The position numbers and the translations under genes are program-made. DNA of 64,000 nucleotides, taken from the NCBI GenBank assembly GCA_050951585.1, contig JBMNJI010000006.1, positions 186,001 through 250,000 of the forward strand, read 5' to 3'. Below are positions 33,376 to 42,089 of the stretch, in pieces. Numbering within the stretch: position 1 is the stretch's first letter; the number at the start of each line of letters is the position of its first letter. The DNA comes from UBA3937 sp050951585. GTDB lineage: Bacteria > Bacillota > Peptococcia > DRI-13 > DTU073. The notes beneath the pieces were generated by a model. It was given only the letters and a program-made list of their open reading frames with translations. It did no database searches and had not been told where the DNA came from.

Positions 33376-34401
33376 ATGGAAAAAACAAATGAATCAACTA
33401 GCTTTCTTAAAAGAAAGAATATTGAGTTCTCATTAAAACGATATGGGATTGATGCATTAGGGGCGATGGCTTTAGGGCTTTTTTCATCACTAATTGTCGG
33501 ACTAATTCTACAAGTAATCGGCGAGCAGGCGGGTATTGCCTTTTTGGTTGATTTCGGAAAACAAGCTAAAGCGATGATGGGCCCAGCAATTGGTGTAGCG
33601 GTAGCCTATGGATTGCAGGCACCTCCTTTAGTGCTTTTTGCTTCAACAATTACCGGGATGGCGGGGGCTTCCTTAGGTGGACCGGCCGGTTGTTTTATCG
33701 CTGCTGTCATTGGTGCCGAATGTGGTAAAGCAATTTCGAAGGAAACAAAAGTAGATATAATCGTTACCCCCATTGTGACTATTTTAGCCGGAGTAGGTAC
33801 TGGCGTCTTAATTGGCCCCGGTATTAATTTCCTCTTGAGGGCGTTAGGTGATTTCATTATAATGGCGACCGAATTAAGGCCCATTCCCATGGGGATCCTT
33901 GTTTCTGTGGTGATGGGCTTAGCCTTAACTGCACCGATCTCCAGTGCCGCGCTGGCCATTATGCTGGGGTTGTCCGGATTGGCCGGCGGTGCTTCCTGTG
34001 TGGGTTGTTGCGCGCAAATGGTCGGTTTCGCCGTGGCTAGTTTCAGGGAAAACGGCTGGGGAGGAATAGTATCACAAGGGCTGGGGACATCAATGCTACA
34101 AATACCAAATATCGTGAAAAATCCATTAATTTTGATCCCGCCCACCCTGACCAGTGCTATTTTAGGGGCGTTTTCAACCACAATCTTTAAACTGCAAACC
34201 GTGCCGGAAGGGGCAGGAATGGGTACAAGTGGCCTGGTAGGTCAATTTGGTACCGTTGAAGCAATGGGTGTATCGGGCGAAGTTCTCGTCTCGATGCTTT
34301 TAATGCATATTATTTTGCCGATCATTATCACTTTACCGATCTCCGAATATATGCGCAAAAAAGGATGGATTAAATTTGGCGATATGAAGTTAGATGCTTA
34401 G
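33376..34401 (+). CDS. PTS EIIC-like membrane transporter (PTS_EIIC_2 family)
   Basis: A 341-residue integral membrane protein with about nine hydrophobic segments, very rich in Gly and Ala, matching the PTS_EIIC_2 family of EIIC-like proteins. Conserved-looking stretches are GPAIGVAVAYGLQAPPLV and GGPAGCFIAAVIGAECG. No EIIA, EIIB or HPr gene is nearby and there is no phosphorylation domain in the protein, so it may not be a true PTS permease; its substrate is unknown. AAAGGAGAT precedes ATG 33376. Its end overlaps the convergent gene by 4 bases. Confidence 0.85.
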   Translation: MEKTNESTSFLKRKNIEFSLKRYGIDALGAMALGLFSSLIVGLILQVIGEQAGIAFLVDFGKQAKAMMGPAIGVAVAYGLQAPPLVLFASTITGMAGASLGGPAGCFIAAVIGAECGKAISKETKVDIIVTPIVTILAGVGTGVLIGPGINFLLRALGDFIIMATELRPIPMGILVSVVMGLALTAPISSAALAIMLGLSGLAGGASCVGCCAQMVGFAVASFRENGWGGIVSQGLGTSMLQIPNIVKNPLILIPPTLTSAILGAFSTTIFKLQTVPEGAGMGTSGLVGQFGTVEAMGVSGEVLVSMLLMHIILPIIITLPISEYMRKKGWIKFGDMKLDA

Positions 34402-36212
34402 TTTTGATATTCAGTATAGTATTTGCCAAAGTAATTACTACAAATGATTTGATCACTGATTTCCATAAGGCCTTTGATGGCCTTATTTTTTTCTTCCTCG
34501 TTGGCAAAGGTACCAAGGACATCACCATAACTGAGGACAACAAAGTTTTTGTTCGTTTTGAGGAGATTGCGGCCCATCGCTGTATAGGCAATTTTTTGCT
34601 CCTCAATACCCATTAAGTAGGTTAATGTAGGCATAATATCGATCTGCCCACCTAATGTTTTTATTTCTTCACCTTTCATCCCTTTACAGTAGATTAAGAG
34701 CGGAATGCGGTTGTATTCCTGGGGTTCCCACCAGCTTTCGGGGATAGGGGTTGTTTTTGCCTCGTCTTTATAGAATTTATTCATTCCTCCGTGATCACCA
34801 TAAATAACGACCACGGTATTATCGAGTAAGCCTTTTTCTTCTAAGGTGGCTAAAAATATTCCGATTTGTTGATCAGTATAGCGTAAGCTCTGAAAATATC
34901 CCCCAAGTTTTGTTTGGTCCAGTTCAGGGGCCAGGTCTAACTCCCTGAATCTTTCCGGTAAATTAAAAGGGCCATGGTTACTCATTGTAACAGTAAAAGC
35001 ATAAAAGGGCTGCGTTAATTTTTCAAGCATTGGTACCACTTGACGCAGATATGAACCGTCACTGATACCCAGTCCGATGACTTCATCAAGATTGAAGGAG
35101 GACTTGTCAACACAAGTTTGAAAACCAATACCATAATGTGCCTCCATCCAGTTCCAGAATCCGCCGGCAATTCCATGCAGTGAGATAGTTTGATACCCGT
35201 TTTGTTCTAACAGTTTGGGGAGAGAATTATAGCTATTTTTCGGGAAACGAAAGAAGGTACTGCCTCTACGGACAGGGTAAACTGATGTATTAACCATAAA
35301 ATCACTATCAGAACTTGTACCGTTAAATACCTGTTCATAGATGTTGGAGAAATAAAGGCTCTCTTCTAATAGTCTGTTCAGAGTAGGGGTAATTTCCTGA
35401 CTATTGACTTTATTGCCAATCACAATATTCTCCAGTGATTCCACCTGGATCAAGAGGAGATTCTTTCCCTTGAAGATACCTTGATACTGGTTATCAGGCA
35501 GATGTTCCTGTTTATCGGCAAACCATTGTTTAATTGCCATCGTTTCCTCGGGAGTAATAGGCAGGGGCTGGCATTCCTTCCAATAATTAAAGGCATCGTA
35601 AACATGAAAGCCGATGGGGGATAAATTAGCGATCGTTTGTTTAGGGGCCCAGCAAATCTGAAATATTTTCATGCGGGAATCTTGTTTACCGAAAACGTAA
35701 TAATTAAAAGGAACATAGCTAATATAAACTGAGGAAAACAGGAAGAACAGGGTAAACAGGAGGATACTCCGTTCTTGTTGAAATAAAACAGAAAATCTTT
35801 TTAAACGGATTACCAGCAGAAGAACAGGAAGGTCCACGGCAAGGAGAAAGTCCTGCGGATAAATAAATGATTGTACACATTCCCCCAGATTTTGCAGGTT
35901 TGTCATCTCCTGCAGAATGTGCAGATTAAGAAAAGTACCGTAACCGCCGCGATAATACCATAAGTCGGCAAGCATAATAAAGGTGAGTAAAAAATCTAAG
36001 GATAGTAAGAACCAGCCGCGCGCCCGTTTTTTAAGGAGAAAAGCAAAAGAGAGGAGAAGAATAATAAAACAAATATAATAAGGAATGGAAGCCGGGTTAA
36101 GAAAAATGAAACTATCTATGTATGTCAACAAAACAAGCGACTTGACGAAAAGAATAATAAGCATGATAAGCCATAGCAAGTCTAAGCTAAGCTTGATATT
36201 TATTTTTTTCAA
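34398..36212 (-). CDS. lipoteichoic acid synthase-like sulfatase-family membrane protein
   Basis: A 604-residue protein with five hydrophobic helices in the first 200 residues, then an extracellular alkaline-phosphatase-fold domain. Visible active-site elements are IQVESLEN (metal ligand Glu, about 255), NGTSSDSDF (nucleophile Thr or Ser, about 296), MSNHGPF (about 410) and YGDHGGMN (about 470). LtaS-type enzymes transfer glycerol phosphate from phosphatidylglycerol to a glycolipid anchor. The next gene upstream on this strand is a lipid-kinase homologue, which could recycle the diacylglycerol released. TTG start with GATAGGAG 10 bases before it. Confidence 0.9.
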   Translation of the reverse strand: MKKINIKLSLDLLWLIMLIILFVKSLVLLTYIDSFIFLNPASIPYYICFIILLLSFAFLLKKRARGWFLLSLDFLLTFIMLADLWYYRGGYGTFLNLHILQEMTNLQNLGECVQSFIYPQDFLLAVDLPVLLLVIRLKRFSVLFQQERSILLFTLFFLFSSVYISYVPFNYYVFGKQDSRMKIFQICWAPKQTIANLSPIGFHVYDAFNYWKECQPLPITPEETMAIKQWFADKQEHLPDNQYQGIFKGKNLLLIQVESLENIVIGNKVNSQEITPTLNRLLEESLYFSNIYEQVFNGTSSDSDFMVNTSVYPVRRGSTFFRFPKNSYNSLPKLLEQNGYQTISLHGIAGGFWNWMEAHYGIGFQTCVDKSSFNLDEVIGLGISDGSYLRQVVPMLEKLTQPFYAFTVTMSNHGPFNLPERFRELDLAPELDQTKLGGYFQSLRYTDQQIGIFLATLEEKGLLDNTVVVIYGDHGGMNKFYKDEAKTTPIPESWWEPQEYNRIPLLIYCKGMKGEEIKTLGGQIDIMPTLTYLMGIEEQKIAYTAMGRNLLKTNKNFVVLSYGDVLGTFANEEEKNKAIKGLMEISDQIICSNYFGKYYTEYQN

Positions 36213-36249
36213 GATCTGACAACTCCTATCTACGGACTGTATTAATTAT

Positions 36250-37128
36250 TTACTTCACAAAAACCTTTAAAGCCTGGGGAATGAATTTTATTTTCACCGG
36301 TAATAAGGGACCCTTTTCTCCATCGACACTTAATAAGACATTATCCGGTCCTGCTATGGTGCATTCTCTGCTTGTAAACCGAACGGCATATTTATTGCTG
36401 ACGGGTTCCCGGCTTAGAATGCGAAAGAACAGATTAGCTAAATCAATATGGGCACAATTTTTGATGATAACAATATCCATCATTCCATCGGATAAATTGG
36501 CATCTTTCAGGATATTCGGGAACCCACCAGCATTCGTTCCGTTAAGAATGCAAAATAATAGAGCTTTATCTGTAAAACTTTCTGTATCTGTTGAAATTTC
36601 TAATGGGAATGATTTTTTATGGGCAACTTGCCCCAAGGCTTTAAGATAATAGGCCAGCGGTCCAAAATTCCTTTTCAATTCCTCGTCAGTATTAAAGGAG
36701 ACATCGACGAAGAGTCCCCCGGCACAAGTATTCAAAAAATATTGTTCGTCATTAATTAATCCGACATCCACACCGGTAATATGACCTGCCCTGATGATAT
36801 CCAGGCAATCAGCGATATTTACCGGTAATTGCAGACTTCTGGCAAAATCATTACAGGTGCCGGCAGGGATAAAACCAACCGGTAATTGATATTTGTTCTT
36901 TAAGAGAAGATTGACAACTGTATTGAGTGTACCATCACCGCCAGAAATAATAATTAGATCAAAACAATTTCTTTGCAGGATTAATAATAATTGTTCATTG
37001 GTCTCCTCCAGACGGTACGGGGTGATACAGATGTGCTTGTTTTGGGCTGTTTGAATGATATAATCAAGTTGATGTAAGATATTGCGGTTCCCTGAGACAG
37101 GATTATAGATAAAAAGAGCATGTTGCAT
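36250..37128 (-). CDS. diacylglycerol kinase-family lipid kinase
   Basis: A 292-residue DgkB/YegS-type protein. ATG 37128 has AGGAGGTG 10 bases upstream, so the longer frame is rejected. The catalytic domain shows NPVSG (about 9-13), SGGDGTLNTVVN (about 62-73) and GTCNDFARSL (about 90). The C-terminal beta domain has DGMMDIVI. In Gram-positive bacteria DgkB phosphorylates diacylglycerol left by lipoteichoic acid synthesis, which agrees with the LtaS-like gene 37 bases downstream. Confidence 0.92.
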   Translation of the reverse strand: MQHALFIYNPVSGNRNILHQLDYIIQTAQNKHICITPYRLEETNEQLLLILQRNCFDLIIISGGDGTLNTVVNLLLKNKYQLPVGFIPAGTCNDFARSLQLPVNIADCLDIIRAGHITGVDVGLINDEQYFLNTCAGGLFVDVSFNTDEELKRNFGPLAYYLKALGQVAHKKSFPLEISTDTESFTDKALLFCILNGTNAGGFPNILKDANLSDGMMDIVIIKNCAHIDLANLFFRILSREPVSNKYAVRFTSRECTIAGPDNVLLSVDGEKGPLLPVKIKFIPQALKVFVK

Positions 37129-37252
37129 GTTACACTTGCACCTCCTGCTTAAAAGCATCATCTATATAATACAATACTTCATTTTTTTCGGAAGTACCAG
37201 TAAAAAAATTAAATAATTTCAGTAGTATTCACAAGTTTCCGTTTTACATAAC

Positions 37253-37266
37253 GAAACATATGTTCT
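37253..37266 (+). promoter_or_regulatory. SOS-box-like palindrome upstream of the DUF763 gene
   Basis: AACATATGTT (37255-37264) is the exact 10-base core of the optimal Bacillus LexA site CGAACATATGTTCG, and 11 of 14 positions match overall. It lies about 53 bases before the proposed start. The mismatches are in the outer G-C pairs, so binding may be weak. Confidence 0.4.
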
Positions 37267-37317
37267 GTACTTATAGATAAGTAAACCATTAGATCACGAA
37301 AAGCGAGTGTGAGTGTT

Positions 37318-38511
37318 TTGCGAACAGGAATATCCCAGATTCCTCTGCACGGTGGTCAATGCCCGCCCTGGCTTTTTGCCAAAATGAAGAAGCTTGCTGC
37401 GGTAATGCTGGAAGTAATTGTTTATGAATATGGCACAGGCGAAGTATTGCGCCGTTTAGCCGATCCGGTCTGGTTTCAGACCTTTGGTTGTATCTTAGGT
37501 TTTGATTGGCATTCCTCCGGTTTAACGACAGTAGTTTGTGGTGCCCTGAAAGAAGGTTTAAAAGAGCTACAAGGCGAACTGGGTCTTTTCTTTGCCGGCG
37601 GAAAAGGGAAAATATCACGCCAAACCCCTGTGGAAATCGCTTTGGCCGGAGAAAAGTACGGTTTGTCAAATGACTTGCACTCGTTGCAGCGGACAAGTCG
37701 TCTCGTAGCCAAGGTAGACTCTGCAGCTGTACAAGACGGGTATGATTTGTACCATCATTTTTTTATCTTTAATCGAAAAGGGAACTGGACCATTGTGCAG
37801 CAAGGGATGAATGAAGAACAGCGATATGCCCGTCGCTATCATTGGCTTAGTGACGGTTTGGAAAGCTATGTCAACAATCCCCATCGTGGGATATGTGGAA
37901 TTAATAGCCCTAATGTGCTTAATCTGGTCTCCAGTCAAAATGTGCTTGTGCGGAATGCGACAATTGAATTATGTCAGTCTGAAAAGCCACAACAGATTTT
38001 ACATATTATAGACTTACTTCAGCAACAAAAAAAGCAACAAAAGAGACAGTTGAAAACGGTGGATGAACAAATGTCATTATGGAGTAATCAAAATGATGTT
38101 TCCTTGAAAACAAAGACAGAGAATATTGTCAAAGTAAGTTTACCTTCTTATCATCCAATTCCGGCAGCCCATCGTCTGGACAAAGTGCTCTATCGGATCT
38201 ATGAAAAATCGCCGCATAGTTATGAAGCACTCCTGGAAGAACCCGGGGTAGGGAAGGGTACTTTAAGGGCCCTGGCGATGGTAGCGGAAGTTACGCATGG
38301 TGTGCAGGCCACTTTTCAGGATCCGGTAAGGTATTCTTTTGCCCATGGCGGTAAAGATGGTTATCCTTTTCCGGTAAACAAGAGTGATATGGAGCATTCC
38401 ATCGCTATTCTTCGTTCAGCCTTAGAAAAAAGTAAGATAGGCAGTAGGGATAAACTTTTTGCTTTACAAAGGTTAGCCGGTATATCTCAAAATGATTTAA
38501 AAATATTGTGA
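37318..38511 (+). CDS. DUF763 protein with a helix-hairpin-helix-like motif
   Basis: A 397-residue DUF763 protein, a family seen mostly in archaea and thermophiles. TTG 37318 gives the family N-terminus M-R-T-G-x-x-x-x-P-L-H-G-G; no good SD site is visible for it or for GTG 37309. Conserved segments are GGQCPPWLFAKM, LGFDWHSSGLTT, DGYDLYHHFF and FAHGGKDGYPFPV. EALLEEPGVGKGTLRALAMVAEV (split: EALLEEPGVGK, GTLRALAMVAEV; about residues 300-322) resembles a DNA-binding helix-hairpin-helix. A Gln/Lys-rich stretch precedes it. Function unknown; nucleic-acid binding is inferred. Confidence 0.85.
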   Translation: MRTGISQIPLHGGQCPPWLFAKMKKLAAVMLEVIVYEYGTGEVLRRLADPVWFQTFGCILGFDWHSSGLTTVVCGALKEGLKELQGELGLFFAGGKGKISRQTPVEIALAGEKYGLSNDLHSLQRTSRLVAKVDSAAVQDGYDLYHHFFIFNRKGNWTIVQQGMNEEQRYARRYHWLSDGLESYVNNPHRGICGINSPNVLNLVSSQNVLVRNATIELCQSEKPQQILHIIDLLQQQKKQQKRQLKTVDEQMSLWSNQNDVSLKTKTENIVKVSLPSYHPIPAAHRLDKVLYRIYEKSPHSYEALLEEPGVGKGTLRALAMVAEVTHGVQATFQDPVRYSFAHGGKDGYPFPVNKSDMEHSIAILRSALEKSKIGSRDKLFALQRLAGISQNDLKIL

Positions 38512-38577
38512 AAGAGATAGCAATTTCAACCATAATGTAATAGAATAAAGATAGCGAGAAAAGCTGGGGGTGAAGTA

Positions 38578-39117
38578 ATGATCCTGTTTGATGAATATTA
38601 CCAAAAAATCTACAAATTTTGTCTAAATGCATTAAAGAATTTCAAAAAGGAGAAAGCTGAAACAACAATATCTACATTTGCCATATATTGTAATCCATTT
38701 TCCGGTGTGATAACAATAAATTTTGATACGGCATACAATTCTGAAAATTTGGTTAAATACCATCAAACACATGACTCTATCTGGTACGGCGAAGATAATG
38801 CCGGTACCTTTAATGATAACTGCCCTGACTTTGAATTCTCGGATTTCGCACGTCTGGAGATCCCAGAGTGGGAAAATGAATTTGAAAAAAACGGTATCAT
38901 TAATATAAAATATCGTCTGGTCAAAAGGCAAATTGATTTATCCAAAGTTAATGATGAAGTTATTAATAAAGTTTTTTTTGATTTCTTAAAAGGTATATTT
39001 GATCAAGTTTTGACTGATAAAGTGATCTATGAACTGAAAAAAAGCAAACCATTTCGGGTAGGCATACAAATAGCCAACAGTGAAGACTTTTTACAATACT
39101 GGTTATTTAATCATTAA
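38578..39117 (+). CDS. hypothetical protein, possibly immunity-protein-like
   Basis: A 179-residue soluble protein with GGGGGTGA before ATG 38578. It is rich in Asp, Glu, Asn and aromatic residues. The order of elements (N-terminal helix, TISTFAIYCNP strand, VITINFDTAYNSEN, acidic centre, C-terminal helices) recalls DUF4303-type or SMI1-type toxin-immunity proteins, but I cannot confirm a family. It is lower in GC than its neighbours and is followed by a decayed-looking 350-base region, as expected of an accessory gene. Confidence 0.65.
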   Translation: MILFDEYYQKIYKFCLNALKNFKKEKAETTISTFAIYCNPFSGVITINFDTAYNSENLVKYHQTHDSIWYGEDNAGTFNDNCPDFEFSDFARLEIPEWENEFEKNGIINIKYRLVKRQIDLSKVNDEVINKVFFDFLKGIFDQVLTDKVIYELKKSKPFRVGIQIANSEDFLQYWLFNH

Positions 39118-39432
39118 AATTTAGTAAAACCCGCATATATAAAGATCAGATACTAGAAGAACCTGAAGAGATAAAGAAGATTAAAGATAGTGTTTTTAAG
39201 TAGACATAGAAACACCTTACCGAGATAAAACTAATCGATTCTGGGGCATTTTAAGAGGTCGTTTTTGAGACGAAACAGCAAAAAAATTATGCGCAAACAA
39301 AAATGCGGAAGCAGAGCCTTTTAGTTGATGAAAGGATAAGGGCCCCATAAAAGAGATAATAGAAACTAGCTTTAAAAATATCTAGTTTACATAATGTCTA
39401 TTATCGGAAGTGAAACGGAACGAAGAATATGG
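39118..39432 (+). other. gene-free stretch with coding-like fragments and a large inverted repeat
   Basis: No intact gene is seen. Two short open stretches look like remnants: one ending at the TAG at about 39199 (reading EEPEEIKKIKDSVFK at its end) and one at 39255-39350 (QQKNYAQTKMRKQ). GATAATAGA (39355-39363) pairs with TCTATTATC (39397-39405), enclosing AAACTAG/CTAGTTT (39363-39369 and 39382-39388). This could be a transposable-element remnant or structured RNA. Confidence 0.45.
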
Positions 39433-39434
39433 GT

Positions 39435-39461
39435 AAAAAAAATGGGCCCCCTTGGGACCCC
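39435..39461 (-). terminator. terminator of the Cys-rich protein gene
   Basis: On the minus strand, GGTCC and GGGCC (39444-39460) form a GC-rich hairpin followed by a run of eight T (complement of 39435-39442), directly after the stop of the gene at 39468. Confidence 0.75.
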
Positions 39462-39467
39462 CCACCT

Positions 39468-39656
39468 TTATTCATGATATTTTTTTGCCTTATCATGATC
39501 GGTAACAATCCCGATGATTTTTATCGCGCGTGAGTCGGCGTCACCAAGACATTTGCAACAATTATCGCAGATTTTGTGCGGATCTAAATCACAGTATTCG
39601 CATTGGCCACAGTTATTGCATTCTTTTTGTTCATCCAGTTCACATTTTTTCATCAT
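39468..39656 (-). CDS. small cysteine-rich, probably metal-binding protein
   Basis: A 62-residue protein with nine Cys in its first 36 residues: CNNCGQCEYC, then KICDNCCKC. AGGAGG lies 8 bases before the ATG. The spacing (C-x2-C-x2-C-x2-C, then C-x2-CC-x-C) suits zinc or iron-sulfur binding; the second half (IKIIGIVTDHDKAK) is a basic strand-helix. I know no characterised member. It lies 49 bases after the LysM/YneA-like gene on the same strand and may share its LexA-controlled transcript. Confidence 0.75.
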   Translation of the reverse strand: MMKKCELDEQKECNNCGQCEYCDLDPHKICDNCCKCLGDADSRAIKIIGIVTDHDKAKKYHE

Positions 39657-39705
39657 TGTATTTTCCTCCTGAAATAAGCTTTTCAGTAACGAATTATCTT
39701 AGTTA

Positions 39706-40005
39706 TTAATACACCGGTATCTCCAATACCTCGCCAGGCTGTAGTAACGCTTCCTGCTTTTGGTTGTGTTTACGGATGATACTGATATACTGCCGTATGT
39801 CAATATTGTCATTTTTATATCTTTGGGCTATTTCCCAGAGTGAGTCTCCTTCTTCCACGATGAGCGTGATATAAGTTGTTGGTGTATTTGCGCTCGTCAT
39901 TAAGGGTAACACGATTTGAATAATGCCGATGAGAAGTATTATAGCCATGATGAACCGAATTCTCTTTTCAGTACGATTCTGCTTATGATTGTTTATTTTA
40001 CGCAT
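39706..40005 (-). CDS. yneA: LysM-domain membrane protein, YneA-like SOS cell-division inhibitor
   Basis: A 99-residue protein. ATG 40005 is used because the SD site (complement of CCTCC at 40015-40019) is 9 bases away; the ATG at 40014 touches it. A basic N-terminus is followed by a single hydrophobic helix (about residues 17-38) and one LysM domain (VEEGDSLWEIAQRY to LQPGEVLEIPVY). This is the architecture of YneA, the Bacillus SOS-induced division inhibitor encoded divergently from lexA, as here. The symbol rests on architecture and position. Confidence 0.8.
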   Translation of the reverse strand: MRKINNHKQNRTEKRIRFIMAIILLIGIIQIVLPLMTSANTPTTYITLIVEEGDSLWEIAQRYKNDNIDIRQYISIIRKHNQKQEALLQPGEVLEIPVY

Positions 40006-40038
40006 TACAATCATCCTCCAAACAAATGTTCTAAATAT

Positions 40039-40067
40039 AGATTATCAGAACCTATGTTCGGAGTCAA
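40039..40067 (-). promoter_or_regulatory. yneA-like promoter with SOS box in its spacer
   Basis: On the minus strand TTGACT (40067-40062), a 17-base spacer and TAATCT (40044-40039) form a promoter. The spacer contains GAACCTATGTTC (40048-40059), which has the GAAC-N4-GTTC SOS core. LexA bound here would block the promoter. Confidence 0.75.
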
Positions 40068-40095
40068 GCCATTTTTTCTTTTTTATTTTTTAATT

Positions 40096-40135
40096 CGAAC
40101 GAGCGTTTGCAAAATAAAAAAATATATGGTACAAT
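40096..40135 (+). promoter_or_regulatory. lexA promoter with consensus SOS box
   Basis: CGAACGAGCGTTTG (40096-40109) matches the Bacillus LexA consensus CGAACRNRYGTTYG at every position. It overlaps the -35 TTGCAA (40107-40112); TACAAT follows after 17 bases (40130-40135). This is autoregulation of lexA. Confidence 0.9.
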
Positions 40136-40173
40136 TTGCTAAGGACGATTATTTCTTTTAAGGAGGTATATTT

Positions 40174-40794
40174 ATGAGCGAAACGATGACTGAACGACAG
40201 AAATCTATTCTGGCTTTTATTAAGCAGGAAATCAAAACTAAGGGATATCCTCCGGCTGTAAGAGAAATCGGCAAGGCTGTAGGACTTAGTTCCAGTTCTA
40301 CAGTACACAACCATTTAAATCAATTAGAAAAAAAGGGCTATATTAAAAGAGATCCTACCAAACCGAGAGCGATTGAAGTCTTAGATGACAATTTGCGCAT
40401 CACTAAAGAGATGATTAATGTGCCGATTGTTGGTCGTGTAACGGCCGGCATGCCGATCCTCGCGGTTGAGAATATTGAAGATACTTTCCCTCTCCCCTTT
40501 GATTTTACACGCTCTGAGGAAGTTTTCATGCTTAATGTAACCGGTGATAGTATGATCAATTGCGGTATTCTTGATGGGGACATGGTTATTGTCAGAAAGC
40601 AACAGGACGCTCGCAGCGGAGATATTGTGGTGGCCTTGATTTATGATGAAGCCACAGTCAAAAGATTCTTTAAAGGTGATAACTATGTGCGTCTTGTACC
40701 GGAAAACAAAAGCTATGAACCAATTATCATCAGGGACCTTGAGCAATTTCACATCTTAGGAAAAGTGATCGGGCTGATTCGCAAAGTGCATTAA
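40174..40794 (+). CDS. lexA: SOS repressor LexA
   Basis: LexA represses DNA-damage genes and self-cleaves when RecA is activated. It has 206 residues. The winged helix is at 1-70 (TERQKSILAFI, SSSSTVHNHLNQLEKKGYI). The Ala-Gly cleavage site lies in VGRVTAGMPILAVENI (about residue 91). Catalytic Ser is in TGDSMINCGILDGD (about 128) and Lys in DEATVKRFF (about 168). AAGGAGGT precedes the ATG. It is convergent with, and overlaps by 4 bases, the next gene. Confidence 0.97.
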   Translation: MSETMTERQKSILAFIKQEIKTKGYPPAVREIGKAVGLSSSSTVHNHLNQLEKKGYIKRDPTKPRAIEVLDDNLRITKEMINVPIVGRVTAGMPILAVENIEDTFPLPFDFTRSEEVFMLNVTGDSMINCGILDGDMVIVRKQQDARSGDIVVALIYDEATVKRFFKGDNYVRLVPENKSYEPIIIRDLEQFHILGKVIGLIRKVH

Positions 40795-42089
40795 TCTTTA
40801 GCCTTTTTCCGCATTTCATCTGCTGCTAAGATTAAGCCGGTTTTAATATGGGCGAAGGATAAACCTCCTTGCAGATAGATAATATAAGGAGGACGAATTG
40901 GACCGTCAGCGCTCAGTTCAATTGAGGATCCCTGTATAAAGGTCCCCCCTGCCATTATTACTTCATCGGTATAACCGGGCAGGAGGGCTGGCTCCGGTCG
41001 GACATGTGCATCAAGCGGGCATGCCTGTTGAATTCCGCGACAAAAAGCAATCATCATTTCACGGCTCCCGACTTTAATTGCTTGGATGATGTCGGTTCTT
41101 TTGGCATTATATTCGGGAAAGACCGGATAATTCAGCGTTTGAAAATACTTTGCGGCGAGAACGGCACCTTTAATGGCTTCTCCGACGATGAGCGGGGCCA
41201 TAAACAGGCCCTGATAGGCATGACGACTAAAATTTAAACTTGAGCCTACATCTAACCCGATCCCGGGGGCAGTCAGGCGAATCGCAGCTTTATCAACTAA
41301 AGCTGCTTTTCCGGCGATATAACCGCCTGTTAAGGCCAACCCCCCTCCGGGGTTTTTTATTAGTGAGCCGGCAATTAAATCAGCCCCAATCTCCAGGGGC
41401 TCTTTTTCTTCCACAAATTCGCCGTAACAATTATCAACCATACAGATGACCTGCGGGAATTGTTTCTTGATTGTCCGTATCGCTACGGCTAATTGTTGTA
41501 TATCAAAGGAAGGACGCCAGCTGTATCCCTTGGAGCGTTGGAAGGTGACAATTTTGGTTTGCGGAGTAATGCTGGCCAACACACGTTCAAGATCAATCTT
41601 GTTTTCTGCGGTCAAAGCTATTTCTTTATAAATGATGCCCTTTTGGATTAATGATCCTTCTTCACCGTGAATGCCAATTACTTTGTGTAACGTATCATAT
41701 GGACTCCCTGTTGCCGCAATCAATTCATCCCCTGCTTTTAAATTACCGAATAACGCGACGGCAAGTGCATGGGTACCTGAAACAAGCTGTGAACGGACCA
41801 GGGCTTTTTCCGCCCGGAAAACATCAGCATAGACCCTTTCCAGGTTATCGCGGCCTTCATCACCATATCCGTAACCGGTGGAACCGTTTAAATGGAAATC
41901 CGTCACCTGATTATTTTGAAAGGCCCGTAATACTTTTAATTGGTTAAGCTCGACAATTGTTTGTATCTCGGCAAAAGCATGATTACACGCCTGGATGCTT
42001 TCCTCCATTTTGGCGATGATTTCTGCGTCAACCTGGTATTCTTGTTGTATATATGTATAATAACTTTGCTCTTTTTTAATCTTGTCCAT
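40791..42089 (-). CDS. methionine gamma-lyase family protein (aluminium-resistance/YnbB type)
   Basis: A 432-residue PLP enzyme of the Cys/Met-metabolism fold, the YnbB family annotated as aluminium resistance or methionine gamma-lyase-like. ATG 42089 follows GAAGGGGA; it lies 14 bases inside the end of hflX, as ynbB follows hflX (ynbA) in Bacillus. Visible features are HLNGSTGYGYGDEGR (substrate side), SGTHALAVALFG (cofactor phosphate), DNCYGEF and SLIKNPGGGLALTGGY with the PLP Lys. The true reaction of this family is not firmly established. Confidence 0.93.
   Translation of the reverse strand: MDKIKKEQSYYTYIQQEYQVDAEIIAKMEESIQACNHAFAEIQTIVELNQLKVLRAFQNNQVTDFHLNGSTGYGYGDEGRDNLERVYADVFRAEKALVRSQLVSGTHALAVALFGNLKAGDELIAATGSPYDTLHKVIGIHGEEGSLIQKGIIYKEIALTAENKIDLERVLASITPQTKIVTFQRSKGYSWRPSFDIQQLAVAIRTIKKQFPQVICMVDNCYGEFVEEKEPLEIGADLIAGSLIKNPGGGLALTGGYIAGKAALVDKAAIRLTAPGIGLDVGSSLNFSRHAYQGLFMAPLIVGEAIKGAVLAAKYFQTLNYPVFPEYNAKRTDIIQAIKVGSREMMIAFCRGIQQACPLDAHVRPEPALLPGYTDEVIMAGGTFIQGSSIELSADGPIRPPYIIYLQGGLSFAHIKTGLILAADEMRKKAKD

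Noticed and set aside
39355..39405. Insertion-sequence terminal repeats
   Set aside because: Arms are only 34 bases apart with no transposase between them; kept only as an unexplained inverted repeat.
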